From positions 158,838 to 222,837 of the forward strand of contig VIIQ02000146.1 of the NCBI GenBank assembly GCA_007449985.2: a DNA stretch of 64,000 nt. The letters run 5' to 3'. The position numbers and the translations under genes are program-made. A model generated the notes under the pieces. It was not told the DNA's origin. It worked only from the letters and a program-made list of their open reading frames with translations, and did not search any database. Below are positions 1 to 11,500 of the stretch, in pieces. Source of the stretch: Desmodesmus armatus (Eukaryota; Chlorophyta; Chlorophyceae; Sphaeropleales; Scenedesmaceae). The stretch's first letter is position 1. Each line of letters starts with the position of its first letter.

Positions 1-585
1 TTATGTTTTTCACAACACCGTGTGTGTGTGTGTGGGGGGGGGGGGCGTTGCCCATTTTGGCTTTCTTGCCAGCTTCTGTTGCCCAGCTTCCGTCAAACAG
101 GGGCTGCAGCACCGTCCCCGAGCCCAAACTGCACCCCCCCCCCCCCCCCCCCCCCGCCTGGCCCCGTTGCCTCACCACCCAGTTGCTGAACAGCAGCTGC
201 CTGGTTTTGTGCTGCACCACCCCTTACTCTTGACTTCAGCACCACCCCTTACTTCTTATTTCAAACCCCAACCCCCCTTTCCACCCCGCCCCCCCCCCAA
301 AAAACATAGGTCTCTTTGCCTCACCACCCACTTGCTGAAGAGCAACTGCGTGGTCTCCTGCTGCAGCACTACCCCCAACTTCAACCCCCATCCCCCTTGC
401 TATGTGTACCACCCTATGCCGGCCTTACACACAGTAGGGAGCTCCACCCCCCTGGCCCACCCTTTGGACAACAGGTGCCTGTTCTCCTGCTGCAGCACCT
501 TTTCGAACATGCCGAACATTCAACCCCCACCTCACTTGCTGTCTATTCTCACCCACCGCCCGGCCCTCCTTCCCTCACCACCCAC
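1..585 (-). other. Intron of gene 1 made of exon-edge copies
   Basis: No coding exon is seen. On the minus strand this is the intron that follows the exon ending at 586. It contains poly-C runs (about 127-155) and three decayed direct copies of the exon end plus donor. The anchor CTGCTGCAG or its degenerate form lies at 612 in the exon and at about 487, 358 and 209 in the intron, so the steps are about 125, 129 and 149 bp. The copy at 317-375 keeps the CTCACCACCCAC core next to the donor. The rest of gene 1, including its stop codon, must lie to the left of this window. Confidence 0.6.
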
Positions 586-2418
586 CTGTTGAACAGCAGC
601 TGCCGTGTACCCTGCTGCAGCAGCACCCCCTGCTGCACTGCTGCAGCAACCATCTGGTGGATGAGAGCAGCATGCAGCAGCAGCAGCTTGTCGGTCAACT
701 CAGCCCTGCTGCTGCTGCTGCTGCTGTCACTGTAACCACTGCTGCTAGTGACACCACCGCCGCTACTGCTGCTGATGTTGGTATGGACGGCAGAGGGTGC
801 CAGTTGGCTCAGCAGCCTCAGACAAGAGTCAAATACACTAGCTGGAAACAATGGAGCCTCCGCTGCATTGCTGCCACCACAGCCGCCGCCGCCGCCGCTG
901 CTGTTGCTGAGAGCTTGAGCAGCAATGTATGCTGATGTCAGCAGCAGCAGCTGCTCATGCAGGCTAGTAGTGGGCCCTGTGGCAGCAGTCAGCCACTGCT
1001 CTATGCAAGGCAACCAGGATCCCGACAGCAGCTCTACTGCTGCTGCTGCTGCTCTTCCTGCTGCTGTCACCAGGGCGTCACTCCAGGCTGCGTCATACAC
1101 AGCCCCCTGCTGCTGCTGCTGATTGTGAAGGCGCAGCAGGGCAGGCAGCAGCTCTTCACAAGCTGCAGCCAGGCTGCTGCTGACCCGCTGCTGCTGCTGC
1201 TGCTGCTGTTGGTGTCTATCTGCTGCTGCTAGTGACTGGTGTGCTGCCACAGAGGTTACCATCCCAGCAAGCAGCCAAGCCGCTGCGGTGAGCTGCTGCT
1301 GCTGCTCTGGCGTTTTGCCACTGAGCACTTCAATCCTGTGTTGGCTGTCTGACGTTGCTGTTGCTACTGCTGATAATGCTGATGGTGGTGAGGGCTGTAG
1401 CACCTGCTGCTGTACAGCCTGCACCAGCTGCTGCTGAAGCTCCTGGTCAACATCAGATGCCAGCAGACCCAGGCTGTACAGTGCCGTGTGCCGCTGCTGC
1501 TGCTGTAGCGTTGCTGCTGCTGCTGTACTGCTTGTACCACCACATAGCAGTACTGTCCCCAGTTCACTAGTACTGCTGCTGCTGCTGCTGCTGCTGTGAC
1601 TGGGGGTCAACAGTGCTGCTTGCATCCAGGGCACAAAGCCCTCAGCGTCAAACACTGCCTTGTACTGCTGCTGCTGGCCACAGTAACCGCTGCCTGGCCC
1701 AAAACTACCGCTGCCACCAGCAGCATAGGAGACAGCAGCGGCAGCGTTTCCCAGCAGCAGCAGTACCCCGGCAGGGTCAAAGGCAGTAGGCTGCACGTTG
1801 CAAACAGCATAGCACCACACATCCCGGTTGGTCTACGGTCACAACCAACACTGTGTTTTAGCCAGGCAAGCTTACCAGAATATGCACTGCTTGTGTCTAC
1901 CTTGGAGGATACAGACATCAGAGGATCGAACAAGAGACGAGAAACATGTACAAGCTGCTTGCTGGACAATGTTGCATCATGTGCTGTTTTGTGCCCCCCC
2001 CCCCCGGCTCAAGCAGCATCTGTTGCCCCCCTCCCAGGGGCAACCCCTTGACCCCCCCCCCCACCTTCAGGCAAAGAGGCACCAGTCGCAGCACTGCTTG
2101 GCACAGTTGTGGCCGCATGTAGGATGGTTGGGCAAACTCTACATGAGCCAACACACGCAGCAGGACAGCCAACTGCTTCTCATGCCACACATCACCACAG
2201 CCACCACCGCTGCTGCTGCTGCTCAACTTACTGGCAGTCTGAGCAGCAGCAGCGGTGTTGAGTGCGTGTGTGAGTGCTGTCAGGAGGAAGAGCAGTGTGG
2301 CTGCCTTGTCCCCTGCTGCTGCTGGTGCTCCCTCAAGGTAACTCACAATCAGGTGCAGCACTGCAGGACACAACCGCTGCCGCTGCTGCTGCTGTGACGT
2401 GTCTACAGCAGCATCAAC

Positions 2419-2453
<35 letters not shown>

Positions 2454-3785
2454 GCAGCCCCATGCATCGCCCCACAAAGACGCCCAGCTGGTCCCCCAGC
2501 GCTGCCACCGCCTTTGCCTGCCTGCTGCTGCTGCTGCTGCTGCTGCTGGCTCCCACCAGCTTCCTATCAGCAAAGGCCGGCAGCAGCAGCAGCAGTAGCT
2601 CCTGCAGCGGGTCCCACCCCCCCTCTGCATTGATCCTTGATAGTGTGGGTGTGCTGAGGGTGAGTAAACCTGACAAGCCCAAACGCCTGACTCCCACATT
2701 GGTGTGGAATGCAGCTCGAAGGACCAGCACAGAACACCAGCGAACCAACTCTGCCCCACGAGCATTACTGCTGCTGCTGCTGGAGGTGGCTACTTGACAA
2801 GAGGAGGTGGTGGTGGCGGTGGGGTAAAGCGGCTGCTGTGTGCTGCTGCTGCTGCTGCTGTCCCAGAGTTGTGTGCAGCACTGCTCCCACAGGGGTTGTA
2901 TGAGGTGCAGCATGTGCTGCTCCTCAGCCCTGTATAGCAGAATATAGGAGGACCAATCAGCAGGGCTCAACACCTGCACACACCCCACAGCACGCAGCGC
3001 ACAGCACACAGCAGACAGCGCACTGGCCCTCGGAATACCATCTATCAGAGCACCCCATATGCCAAACAGGGATGCAGTTCAGAGCCAATAATTCCAGCCT
3101 AAGACACTGATCTGCCTTCAAGCTGCTGCCAGCAAGATGCACCATACACTCACCCGCAAGGACACATGTGTGCACTCCCCACAGACACAAACAAAATAAA
3201 TACACCAAACTCACCACCCTCCCTCACCCTCACCCCTGTGGCTGCTCCCCTCAGCCCCACATGCACCCAAGACACTGTCTTCTGGCACACGTTTTGAGCT
3301 CACCTTATATTCAAACCCTGCCCCCACGCTTCTAGCTGGCGCACCACCTTCGCACATGCACGCATGCACAAAAATCAAAGAGACCCCCTGCAAGAGTACA
3401 CAGTGACCACCCACCCCACCTTGGGTCCACACCCTGCCTCCACGCATGCTTCCAGCAGGTGCACTGCCCGGGTGCGACTGTGCAGGTCACGCTGCAGCAG
3501 ACCCGACAGCAGCAGACGATGCAGCAGCACACCACAGTCCTCACCCACACCACCATCCTGTTGCTGCTGCTGTTGACAAGCAGCCAGTAAGTAGGGCTGC
3601 AGCCTGCAGGTTAGAGTCAAGGCCTCAGACACCCTGCCGCTGTCACACTGGGGGTGTAACACAGCAGCAACAGCAGCAGCAGCGCTGTGTCTGTGGGTGC
3701 TGCTGCTGCTGCAGATTGCATGCAGCAGCTGCACACAAGCATTGTGGTAAGCTGTTGCCACCTCGGCTGCACCTGCATCTGGCGC

Positions 3786-3821
<36 letters not shown>

Positions 3822-5258
3822 CATGAGGGGTTCTATGAGGGTGGCTTGCAGTGCTCGACTGAGTGGGGTGCCTGCACAGTTGAACATGGGAGGGAGAGGG
3901 GAGCATTTGACTTTTGATCCAAAAGCTCCTTTACTCCTGCAAGGCAAGAGCTGAAGAATACCAGAGGCACACACATATGAGGGACATCCACATACAAGGA
4001 CGACAGAGATAAAAACAGAGGGACGGAGGGAGGGAGGGAGGGAGGGAGGGAGGAACAGACAACATGAGGGACAGAGAGAGGGAATGAGGGAGGTAGGTGC
4101 CTGCCTTGCATACATTCCCTTCAAAGGGGCGCCTGTTTCCACATAGCCAATTGGAAGTATTCTTACCTACTGCAATACAAGGCACAACACACTCCAGCAG
4201 CCTCTGCAGCAGCTGGGGCGACAGCAGCCCTGCTGCTGCTTCTGTGTCGCCTGTGTCAGTGTGCTGCTGCCTGTCTGCTGAGTGGGTCGGCGGCTGCTGC
4301 TGCTCCTGTTGTGCTGGCTGGCGGGTCTCGTCAGCCACACCATTGGGTGGCGACTGCAGCAGGGCTGCAAGCAGCTGCAGGCACGACTGCTGACCCAGAG
4401 TCAGGCCTGTGGTGTATGCACGTGCTGCCGGTGCTGCTGTGGCGGCGGCTGCTACTGCTGCTGTTGATGACGACGATGACTCCAGCAGATCAACGCAGGC
4501 CACTGCCAGCTGCTGTGCTGCTGGGTGGCTTCGCACATGCAGCTCTGCTGCTGTCCTACACAGCACTGGCACCCAGCCGTCGCCGCTGCTGCTGCTGCTG
4601 CTGCTGCTGTGTCCTGCAGCCATGCTGGTGTCAAAAGGCAGCTGGCACGAGAACATCTGTGGCAGTAGCTGCTGCAGCAGGTAGGTGGAGACACTGGCGT
4701 GCTGATTGGAGAGTGTGTGCAGCAGGGTTGCCAGGAGGTAACTGAGCCGCTGCTGCTGCTGCTGATCTGGTGGGCCATCAGGTCCGTCAGCAGCTCCCTG
4801 CTGCTTCTGCCCTGTAGTGCTGGCAGCATTGGCATGTGGGTTTGCGCCTGCAGCGGTTGCTGGCAGCCCCAGCTGGCCGTCTGGTGTCAGATGCACTTGG
4901 CTGGCTGCTGCCACTACCGAGTCAGCAAACCATGAGACCTGCAGGAGGCCCAGCACACCAGCAGTGTGGTGAGAGAGATATTTGCCGTGTGCGGCATGCA
5001 CGTATCCTGCATGTTGCACTGACTGTGAAGACTGTGCGAATAGCAAGGCAAGTTTAAAGGCACTGCTTCGCACTGCATTTCTCAATGATAAGGTGGAGGA
5101 AGCCTACAGAAAGCTGGGACATCAATGAATCTGCCCAATCTGTGAACCACCTTGAGCAGCGCATACAGGGCCGTGGAGGCAGCGGCAGCATTGCTGTTGC
5201 CTGCCAGCTGCTGCAGGCAACCGACAAGCTGGGCGCCAACGGAGTTGTCAGGCGCCAT
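586..5258 (-). CDS. Helical-repeat-like protein, possibly TARBP1/TRM3-like (3' partial)
   Basis: Exons on the minus strand are 5258-5151 (ATG), 5031-4167, 3936-3420, 2973-2065 and 1790-586; the gene runs off the left edge. About 1,200 residues are visible, interrupted by Gln, Ser and Ala runs. The remaining segments look like amphipathic helices. Around 2,950-2,700 there is a stretch with SPADWSSYILLYRAEEQHML, followed by WCSVLVLRAAFHTNVGVRRL. This W..yiLLY.aLEE..HL and H.N..VRRLGL pattern recalls the N-terminal helical region of TARBP1/TRM3 tRNA 2'-O-ribose methyltransferases. The SPOUT catalytic domain would be C-terminal and is not in view, so the assignment is tentative. In exon 3 the reading frame must shift once near 3890-3900 (a C-rich run) to join its two coherent halves. 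The first donor (GTGGTT) is weak. It could instead be another ARM/HEAT-type protein. Confidence 0.45.
3301..3350 (-). repeat. Decayed copy of exon 3 end of gene 1
   Basis: The plus-strand segment resembles 3416-3470, the 3' edge and donor of the minus-strand exon ending at 3420. Both begin CACCTT and then share CCCTGC..CCACGC..CT..C. The offset is 115 bp. It is in the intron, downstream of the real donor. Confidence 0.6.
4020..4056. repeat. (GGGA)n simple repeat
   Basis: A GGGA/GGGAGGGA tetranucleotide tract lies inside the intron of gene 1 between the exons ending at 4167 and starting at 3936. It is purine-rich on the plus strand. Confidence 0.85.
5081..5119 (+). repeat. Copy of the MSH1 exon 1 end inside neighbouring intron
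   Basis: The segment matches MSH1 6097-6137 over about 40 bp with only a few differences. It still reads LNDKVEEAYRKLG against LNGEVEEAYRKAG in MSH1. It lies in the first intron of the divergent minus-strand gene, about 1,016 bp upstream of the MSH1 original, and hits a stop soon after. Confidence 0.75.
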
Positions 5259-5577
5259 AATCGTTAGGACACTGGGCCTCTAGAACCAGGGCAGGGCCTT
5301 AGGCCGGGTGGCTTGGAGGTGCAACAGTGATCTGTTCGTTCCAAGGATCATGTACCCCGCAAAAACCAAAACACTTGCGGAACTTGGAATCAGTTCGGAA
5401 GCATGCTTAGCATTGCTACGACAGTCTCAAAGTAGCAAATCACCAAGCCAGCATATGCTGCTCCTTGAACTCCCTTCTCACTGCGATCGGTGCATTGCTG
5501 TTGAACAGAGCACTACTCTCGACGTGCCAAGGCTCGTATCATGACTGCTATGCACACGTCACTGATCTTGTGAACAC
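5259..5577. promoter_or_regulatory. Divergent intergenic region, gene 1 / MSH1
   Basis: About 320 bp separate the ATG of the minus-strand gene 1 from the ATG of plus-strand MSH1. It presumably holds both promoters. No TATA box or other defined element was recognised; the call rests on gene orientation only. Confidence 0.4.
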
Positions 5578-8500
5578 ATGCTGACAGCTGGGCGCACGTG
5601 GGCAGGGCTGGGCCCCGCAGTGCAGCATGTGCAATCCTGTGCTGTTGCTGTGTCGCGATGCCGGCGTGCAGCCAAGCCCGTGGCTGTGCGCACATCTCAG
5701 ACCCTGGCACATGCTTCCAAAGCACGTGTGCTGGCGGCAGCGCCTGCACCGCGCCCTGTTGCAGCTGTCAGGCCGTCCAACGGTGGGTTGTGCTGGGACA
5801 TCACGGGCAGCGCTTTCAGCAGTGACTGCAGGGCCATGCACAGTGTGGCCACGCAGTCCTGCATGCACACTCCCACTGGGCTGCCAGTGGCAGACGGCAT
5901 GCAGAGCGATCACAGCCCTGTGCGGAGCATGGGCCGCAGCAGCTGCCCCAGGCTGGTCCCCAGCACCCCACAGAGAGTCGTCTGTGTCGCCACCAACAGC
6001 AACAGCAGCAGCAGATATTCCTCTGTTTCCAGCGTGTGGGCCCCAGAGGTGGGCAGCTCCATGTCACTGCGCGGCATGCATGTCACTGCTGCAGCCCTCA
6101 ATGGTGAGGTGGAGGAAGCCTACAGGAAAGCTGGGGAGGTCGCTCTTGAAGGTGAGTGGGTCGTTGGGTGTGGCCCCAGACTCCTGTGTGTGATACTGTA
6201 TGCCACCCGTGCTCCATGTGCCTGAAAGTGTTCGTCAAGTCTTCAGGCACTGTGCTGATGTCCTGCACCTTGCAACGGTGACAGTGCCGGTGATGGGCTT
6301 GGGCGCTGATTGCTTTGTAAAAAGCCCTGTGCAGTGACTTCGATGTAAAATCACTATCGGTATCCCTCATCTCCAGCATTCCGCCCTGGTCTCCATAAGC
6401 AAAGTGCTTCTTCAGCACCAGGCAGCTTCATTGCACCCAGGTGCTGAGAGTATGCCATTTTACACCTGCACAGGGTTGTGATGCCGGGTGGCAGTTATGC
6501 ATGTTTGGCCTCCAGGACCGCGCTGACCCCAAACGCTGCCTGTCACGCAGTAGTGTAGATGTAACCTGGTGACAGTTAGGGTTGAGGGTGACGAGAAGGA
6601 CGATGGCAGGGACAGCTTCTGCAACCCTCTCCCACAGCTACTTCTCTCAACTGCTGCATGTGGCCTGTCCCGTGTCTGTACTGTTTTGCAGAGGAGATGA
6701 TCATGGAGCCTGATGAGGCCCAGTACTGGAAGGACCGGGTCGTCATGTGCAGGAAGTGAGTGGTGCCTCCTGCCATTGCAACTGCACGGTCTTGACGCAT
6801 GCACCCAGACTTTGCGCAGTCGTTGCAACCAGCTGTCTGCATAGTGCATGTTGCATGGCCCACCCCAGCTGTGCACTGTTCGCACCCTTCTGCACTGTTC
6901 GCACCCTTCTGCCCTGTTACATCTGCGTCACATGCCTTGGGCCCGTTGGGACCGCTGTGCAGACATCTATGGCCCCTGCACCAACAAGTGCCACTCCCCT
7001 GAGGGTGCCTCCTGCACGCACGGTGTTGCAAGGCACCCACCAACACACGCCACTGCCCCCAGCCGGTATCCTGCACAAGCATCTGCCACCCCGTTTGACA
7101 TGGCCTGCTCCTTGCCTGCTGCCAGGGTCTATCAGGCGCAGGACGCCATGTGGGTGCCGACTGGGGTCGCTGCATAACTTCTAGTGTGACCTGCACCAAC
7201 ACGTGCTACCCCCTCGGCCTCTCCTGCTCCCTGTCTGCTGCCCACAGTGTCAGCCAGCGGCAGGATGCCGCCCACAAGATTGCTAAGCTGGACTGGACTC
7301 ACAAGATGGGCCTCAGTCCAGTGTTTGCCTCAGGAGAGCGGCCCAACTGCTGGATGGAGATGATGGTGTCCAAGGTCAAGCATCCCTACGCCATCAGCCT
7401 TGTCAAGGTACAGGTGTAGCCAGGGGCCACACACCCTGTGTTGGTTGTTGGTGTCGGTCACATCCTGTTGTGAAACATTTGCACCGCATGGCAGGGGGCA
7501 GGAGGCACACATGTGTAGAATTGTCGGAATTGTTATTGTCCAAGCAGCATGCATTGCTCCTTGGTGTATTCTCCAGTCAACACTGACTGAGATGGATGTA
7601 TCGGCTGTCATGAAGCTTAGTGTCTTACACCCTCACACACACTTGGCAGTCTGCCTGTCCTTTGGGACTACCATTGCAGGACGCTATGGCATCTACTGCC
7701 TGTTGTGGTTTGCGGTTGCTAGCTTGTAGTGGCGGGTGATATGCCGCCATGCGCCATGCCGTGCTGACGTGTTGGCCGATGAAGGGGAACTGGAAGTCTC
7801 AGCACAATGAAGCGAACCCTCAGCAAGGCCTGCCAGCCGGGCCCGTGCTTTGCACAGCTTAGGCATGTGGTGGCTGCTGATGGCATGTCCTTCATGTCCC
7901 AGTCAGTGCGCCGTCCAGTGCCAAGCTGTCTGGCATGTCATGTCGTCTGTGCTGCGCTGTGTGGTGCTGTGCTGTGCTGTGCTCTGCTCTGCTCCGCAGA
8001 TTGGGAAGTTTTACGAGGTTGCCGGCATTGATGCCATCATCATGGCGGAGCACCTGGGCTTGGCTCTGATGGGCAAGGCGGAGGAGCGCGTGCCCAAGGC
8101 AGGGCTGCCTGAAGGGAATCTGGCCAAGTCGCTGAGGGTGCTGGTCAGGGAGCAAGGGTTTGAGGTGGTGAGTGACACGGGGACGCGAATGAGGTTCTTG
8201 TACAGGCTGCGTGTTTGCTCATATGAGCGCTGACCTGACGCTCACATGGTGGCAGAAGCAGCATTGATGCTTGTGTGCGCTAGGGATCGTCCGACAGCAA
8301 CAACATGTCCTGCCTGTTTCCAGCATGATTTGGGCTGAGCAGACAACACCGTGCTGGGATAACACCGTGGGACCACTTGCGCCTGCACACCTTGGCGTGT
8401 GGTGCTTTCACGTCAGCTGTTGTGTGCTGCAGGCCGTTACGGAAGAGGTTGGCGATAGAGGGCACCTGAAGCAGCGGCAGCTGGTGCAGCTGGTGACCCC

Positions 8501-11500
8501 AGAAAACCCGCAGTATTTGTACAAATTTGCGGAGAGCGGCGGCTCAGATGTGGATCTGGAGGCTCCCGCCATCTGCGGTAAGCAAGGATGTGAAGGTCTT
8601 TTGCAAGAGTGCGGGTGTTACCGCAGTGGGTGACATGCACAGTGCCCTTACCTGCTTGCTGTGGTTCCTGTCTCCTTGGCCAGAATCTGTGTTTGCCGTT
8701 TGGTCTCTCACATCTACGAATGTGATCATGTACATTTGTTTGACAATCTCCGGCCGTGCATCACACAGTCCAGCTGTGCCGACGGCTGGCTTTCCGCCCC
8801 AAAGCTGATCTGGCTGCCGCCCGCTCTCTCACCCCTCGCTGTGTCCAGGGCTCACACACACCAGCCGTGGCTACAGTGTGATGGCGTACAACCCGGGCAG
8901 CAACAGGATCGTGCTGCACGAGGGCCTCACACTGGATGCGGCCTGGGGGCACATCTTCACAGACAGGTCATCTAAGCCGATTGTGTACTATCACAGGCCG
9001 CTGGATGAGCCCAAGGTCAGTGCTGGTGTGACGAAGGATTGGTTCCACTTCAGTGTGGCTCCATCAACTGCACTATGACAGCACCAACTGCACTGGGCAT
9101 GAGATAGTGCAGCTCCGCAACCATCTTTGAAGAGCATCAATGGTTGATGCTCTTCTGGGACACTCCCCGTCACAGATGGTAGCGGGAAGCACTGTGAACA
9201 TCCGCTGTGCGCGGCTGACTGCGCATCAGTGCAGGGAAGTGTTTGAGTAGCGTTAGTAGGTGTATGGCGTTGTGTGATGGGCTCCTCAGCCTGTAGTTCC
9301 TTGGGCCGTGCCCTGCACTGATGCCACATGCGCTGGTGGTGTGCTTGCCCTGCTTGTTTACCTTGCACTGCAATAGGGTGCATGCTATGCTTTCTGCATG
9401 TCTAGAAAATTCTGCACACTCGTGAGGCTCTGATGTTGGTGCAGCCAACAGAGCCTGCAGGGCATCACCTAGTTATGGTGATCACCTGGTGATCACCATG
9501 CCGTACGTTGCTGTGCTGTGTTGCGCTGTGCTGTGCTGTGCAGCCCAAGGAGATCGTCACTGCAAAGAAGCACCTTGACGGTGTAATGTAAGTGGCAGGC
9601 ATCGTCGATGCTATCCTTGCTCTGGCCTGCATATTCCACTAGTCACCATGGGGCCTGGGCATTGCATGCAGCCTGAAGCAGCATTCCATCCTTGGCTGCT
9701 GCATGGCATCTGGCGTGCAGGAAAAAAGGTTGAAAACCCAACAACAAACAAAGCTGGTTTTGGCAAAAGCTGTGTTTGCCAAGGGCTCAAATCACCTTGT
9801 GTTTGAATGCTGCTGCCGTGTGCCTGCTGCAGCGCTTATGATTACTCTGCGGCTGATCCCCTGACAGGCTTCAAAGCCAAGCTGCTGCAGCGGAAGGGCC
9901 TCCCTGCTGAGACAGAGCTGCCTGTAGTGCCAGTGAGCATGCCAGGGCCTACTAGCTGCTTGCACGTGCGATTTGAAGGGCGCTCGAAGGGAGGGGTCAG
10001 TTGCACGAGCGGCCAGCATCGTTGATATTGAGAGCAGCTGCTGGCAGCCGCCTTGCGAGGCTTGTAGCTGTTTGTGACTGCCTGGTGCTGACAGATGTAC
10101 TATCTCCTGTTCCTGTCAATATTGCCAAGTCATGGGCTTCATGAGGGCGGCAGGGCTTTGCACTCGTGTGGGGTTGAGGGGTAATGTGTTAAGTGACACC
10201 TTCACCTGACAGTGGATGTGGGCAGGTTTCAGCTTGGCTCACAGCAGGCAGTATTGTGCTGGCCCTGCCTGGCACAAAGAGCGATGCGGCAACCCGACCA
10301 AGGACACAGTCTGCGTCTCCTTGTAGGACTAAGACTGTATGTGGCACTCGTGCGGCTTGCAAGCATGCCTCCCGTGTACTCAATGTGTGCAACACATGTC
10401 CTGCATGCCTGTGTCATGCAGTTTGACTGGGGCAAGTGGGGCATCCACCGCGTGCGGGCCATGTACCCCAGCACGGCAGCGCAGCTGGGTCTGCTAGCAG
10501 CCGCATTTGCTGGCAGGTTGCCGTCCCTCTTGGTAAGCCCTGGGCATGCATCAGCAGCTGCTTTGTGAGGCATGCGGGCTGTTGTGCGCGCCTGATCGCA
10601 GTGTGTCGCTGAATGCTGCGGCACTGTGTTGCAGGTGCTGTAACTGCAAGGCTGCCATGCTGCCCTGCACAAACCAAAGGTGTCCCTGGCAGCTCTTACT
10701 TGCACGATGCTGAGCATAGTGTTCCAGGCAAACATTGGATGTGGCTCCGTGAGCAGTGCGGCCTCACCACACTGCGTAAATTAGCACATGTCCTTGCGAC
10801 AACCGACGGGAGTCTGGCGGTTGTGCGGGTGCGTTCTGACGGCCAGGCCTGCTGCTGCGTTGCATGTGTTGTGCAGGACGCTGCACTGCCGGAGGGCTCC
10901 CGCAAGTTTGTGAGGAACATGCTGGGCAGCCTGCTGATGTGCCCACCGCCCTACGGAGTGGCAGCATCCACACGCCAGGCCGTCAAGCAGCTGAGTGAGT
11001 GGTGGTGGTTTCAGGGGAATGTTGTGGGGTGTTGATGGTCATTGGGAGCGGAACGGGGCGGCGACCACAGTCGCAGGCAGTGTGCTGAGTGAGAGCATAA
11101 CCCTTGTGCAGGGACCAACTTGGTGAACTGGACACATTGTTTCCCAAGAACAAACTGCCAAAGTCAGCTCTGCAGCCCCTGGACCAGCCAAATGGCAAAG
11201 TCACAATAGTGGTGCCACGTGTCTGTGTGCACGCGTGTCCCCCTGCCTGCAGTGGTGCTGGACCAGCTGCTGCCTCAGTTCTGTGAGCGCGGCGTGACGC
11301 CCCAGAAGGTGATGGTGGTGCTGCAGAGGGAGGGCAATGCAGACTTCTTCCAGGCCTTCCTGGGTGAGTGGCAGGGACAGGGTTAGCCCCAAGGGGTTGC
11401 GGTTTTACCAAAACCAATACCAATAATACCAAGCCATCAAATTTTGAAGGTTGAACTTCAACTGGCGTCAAAGTCGTTGGTGTGTTTGGAGCGGGCGTGC

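Noticed and set aside
9129..9499. Terminal inverted repeats of a transposon
   Set aside because: Each hairpin is self-complementary but they do not match each other, and no target duplication flanks them.
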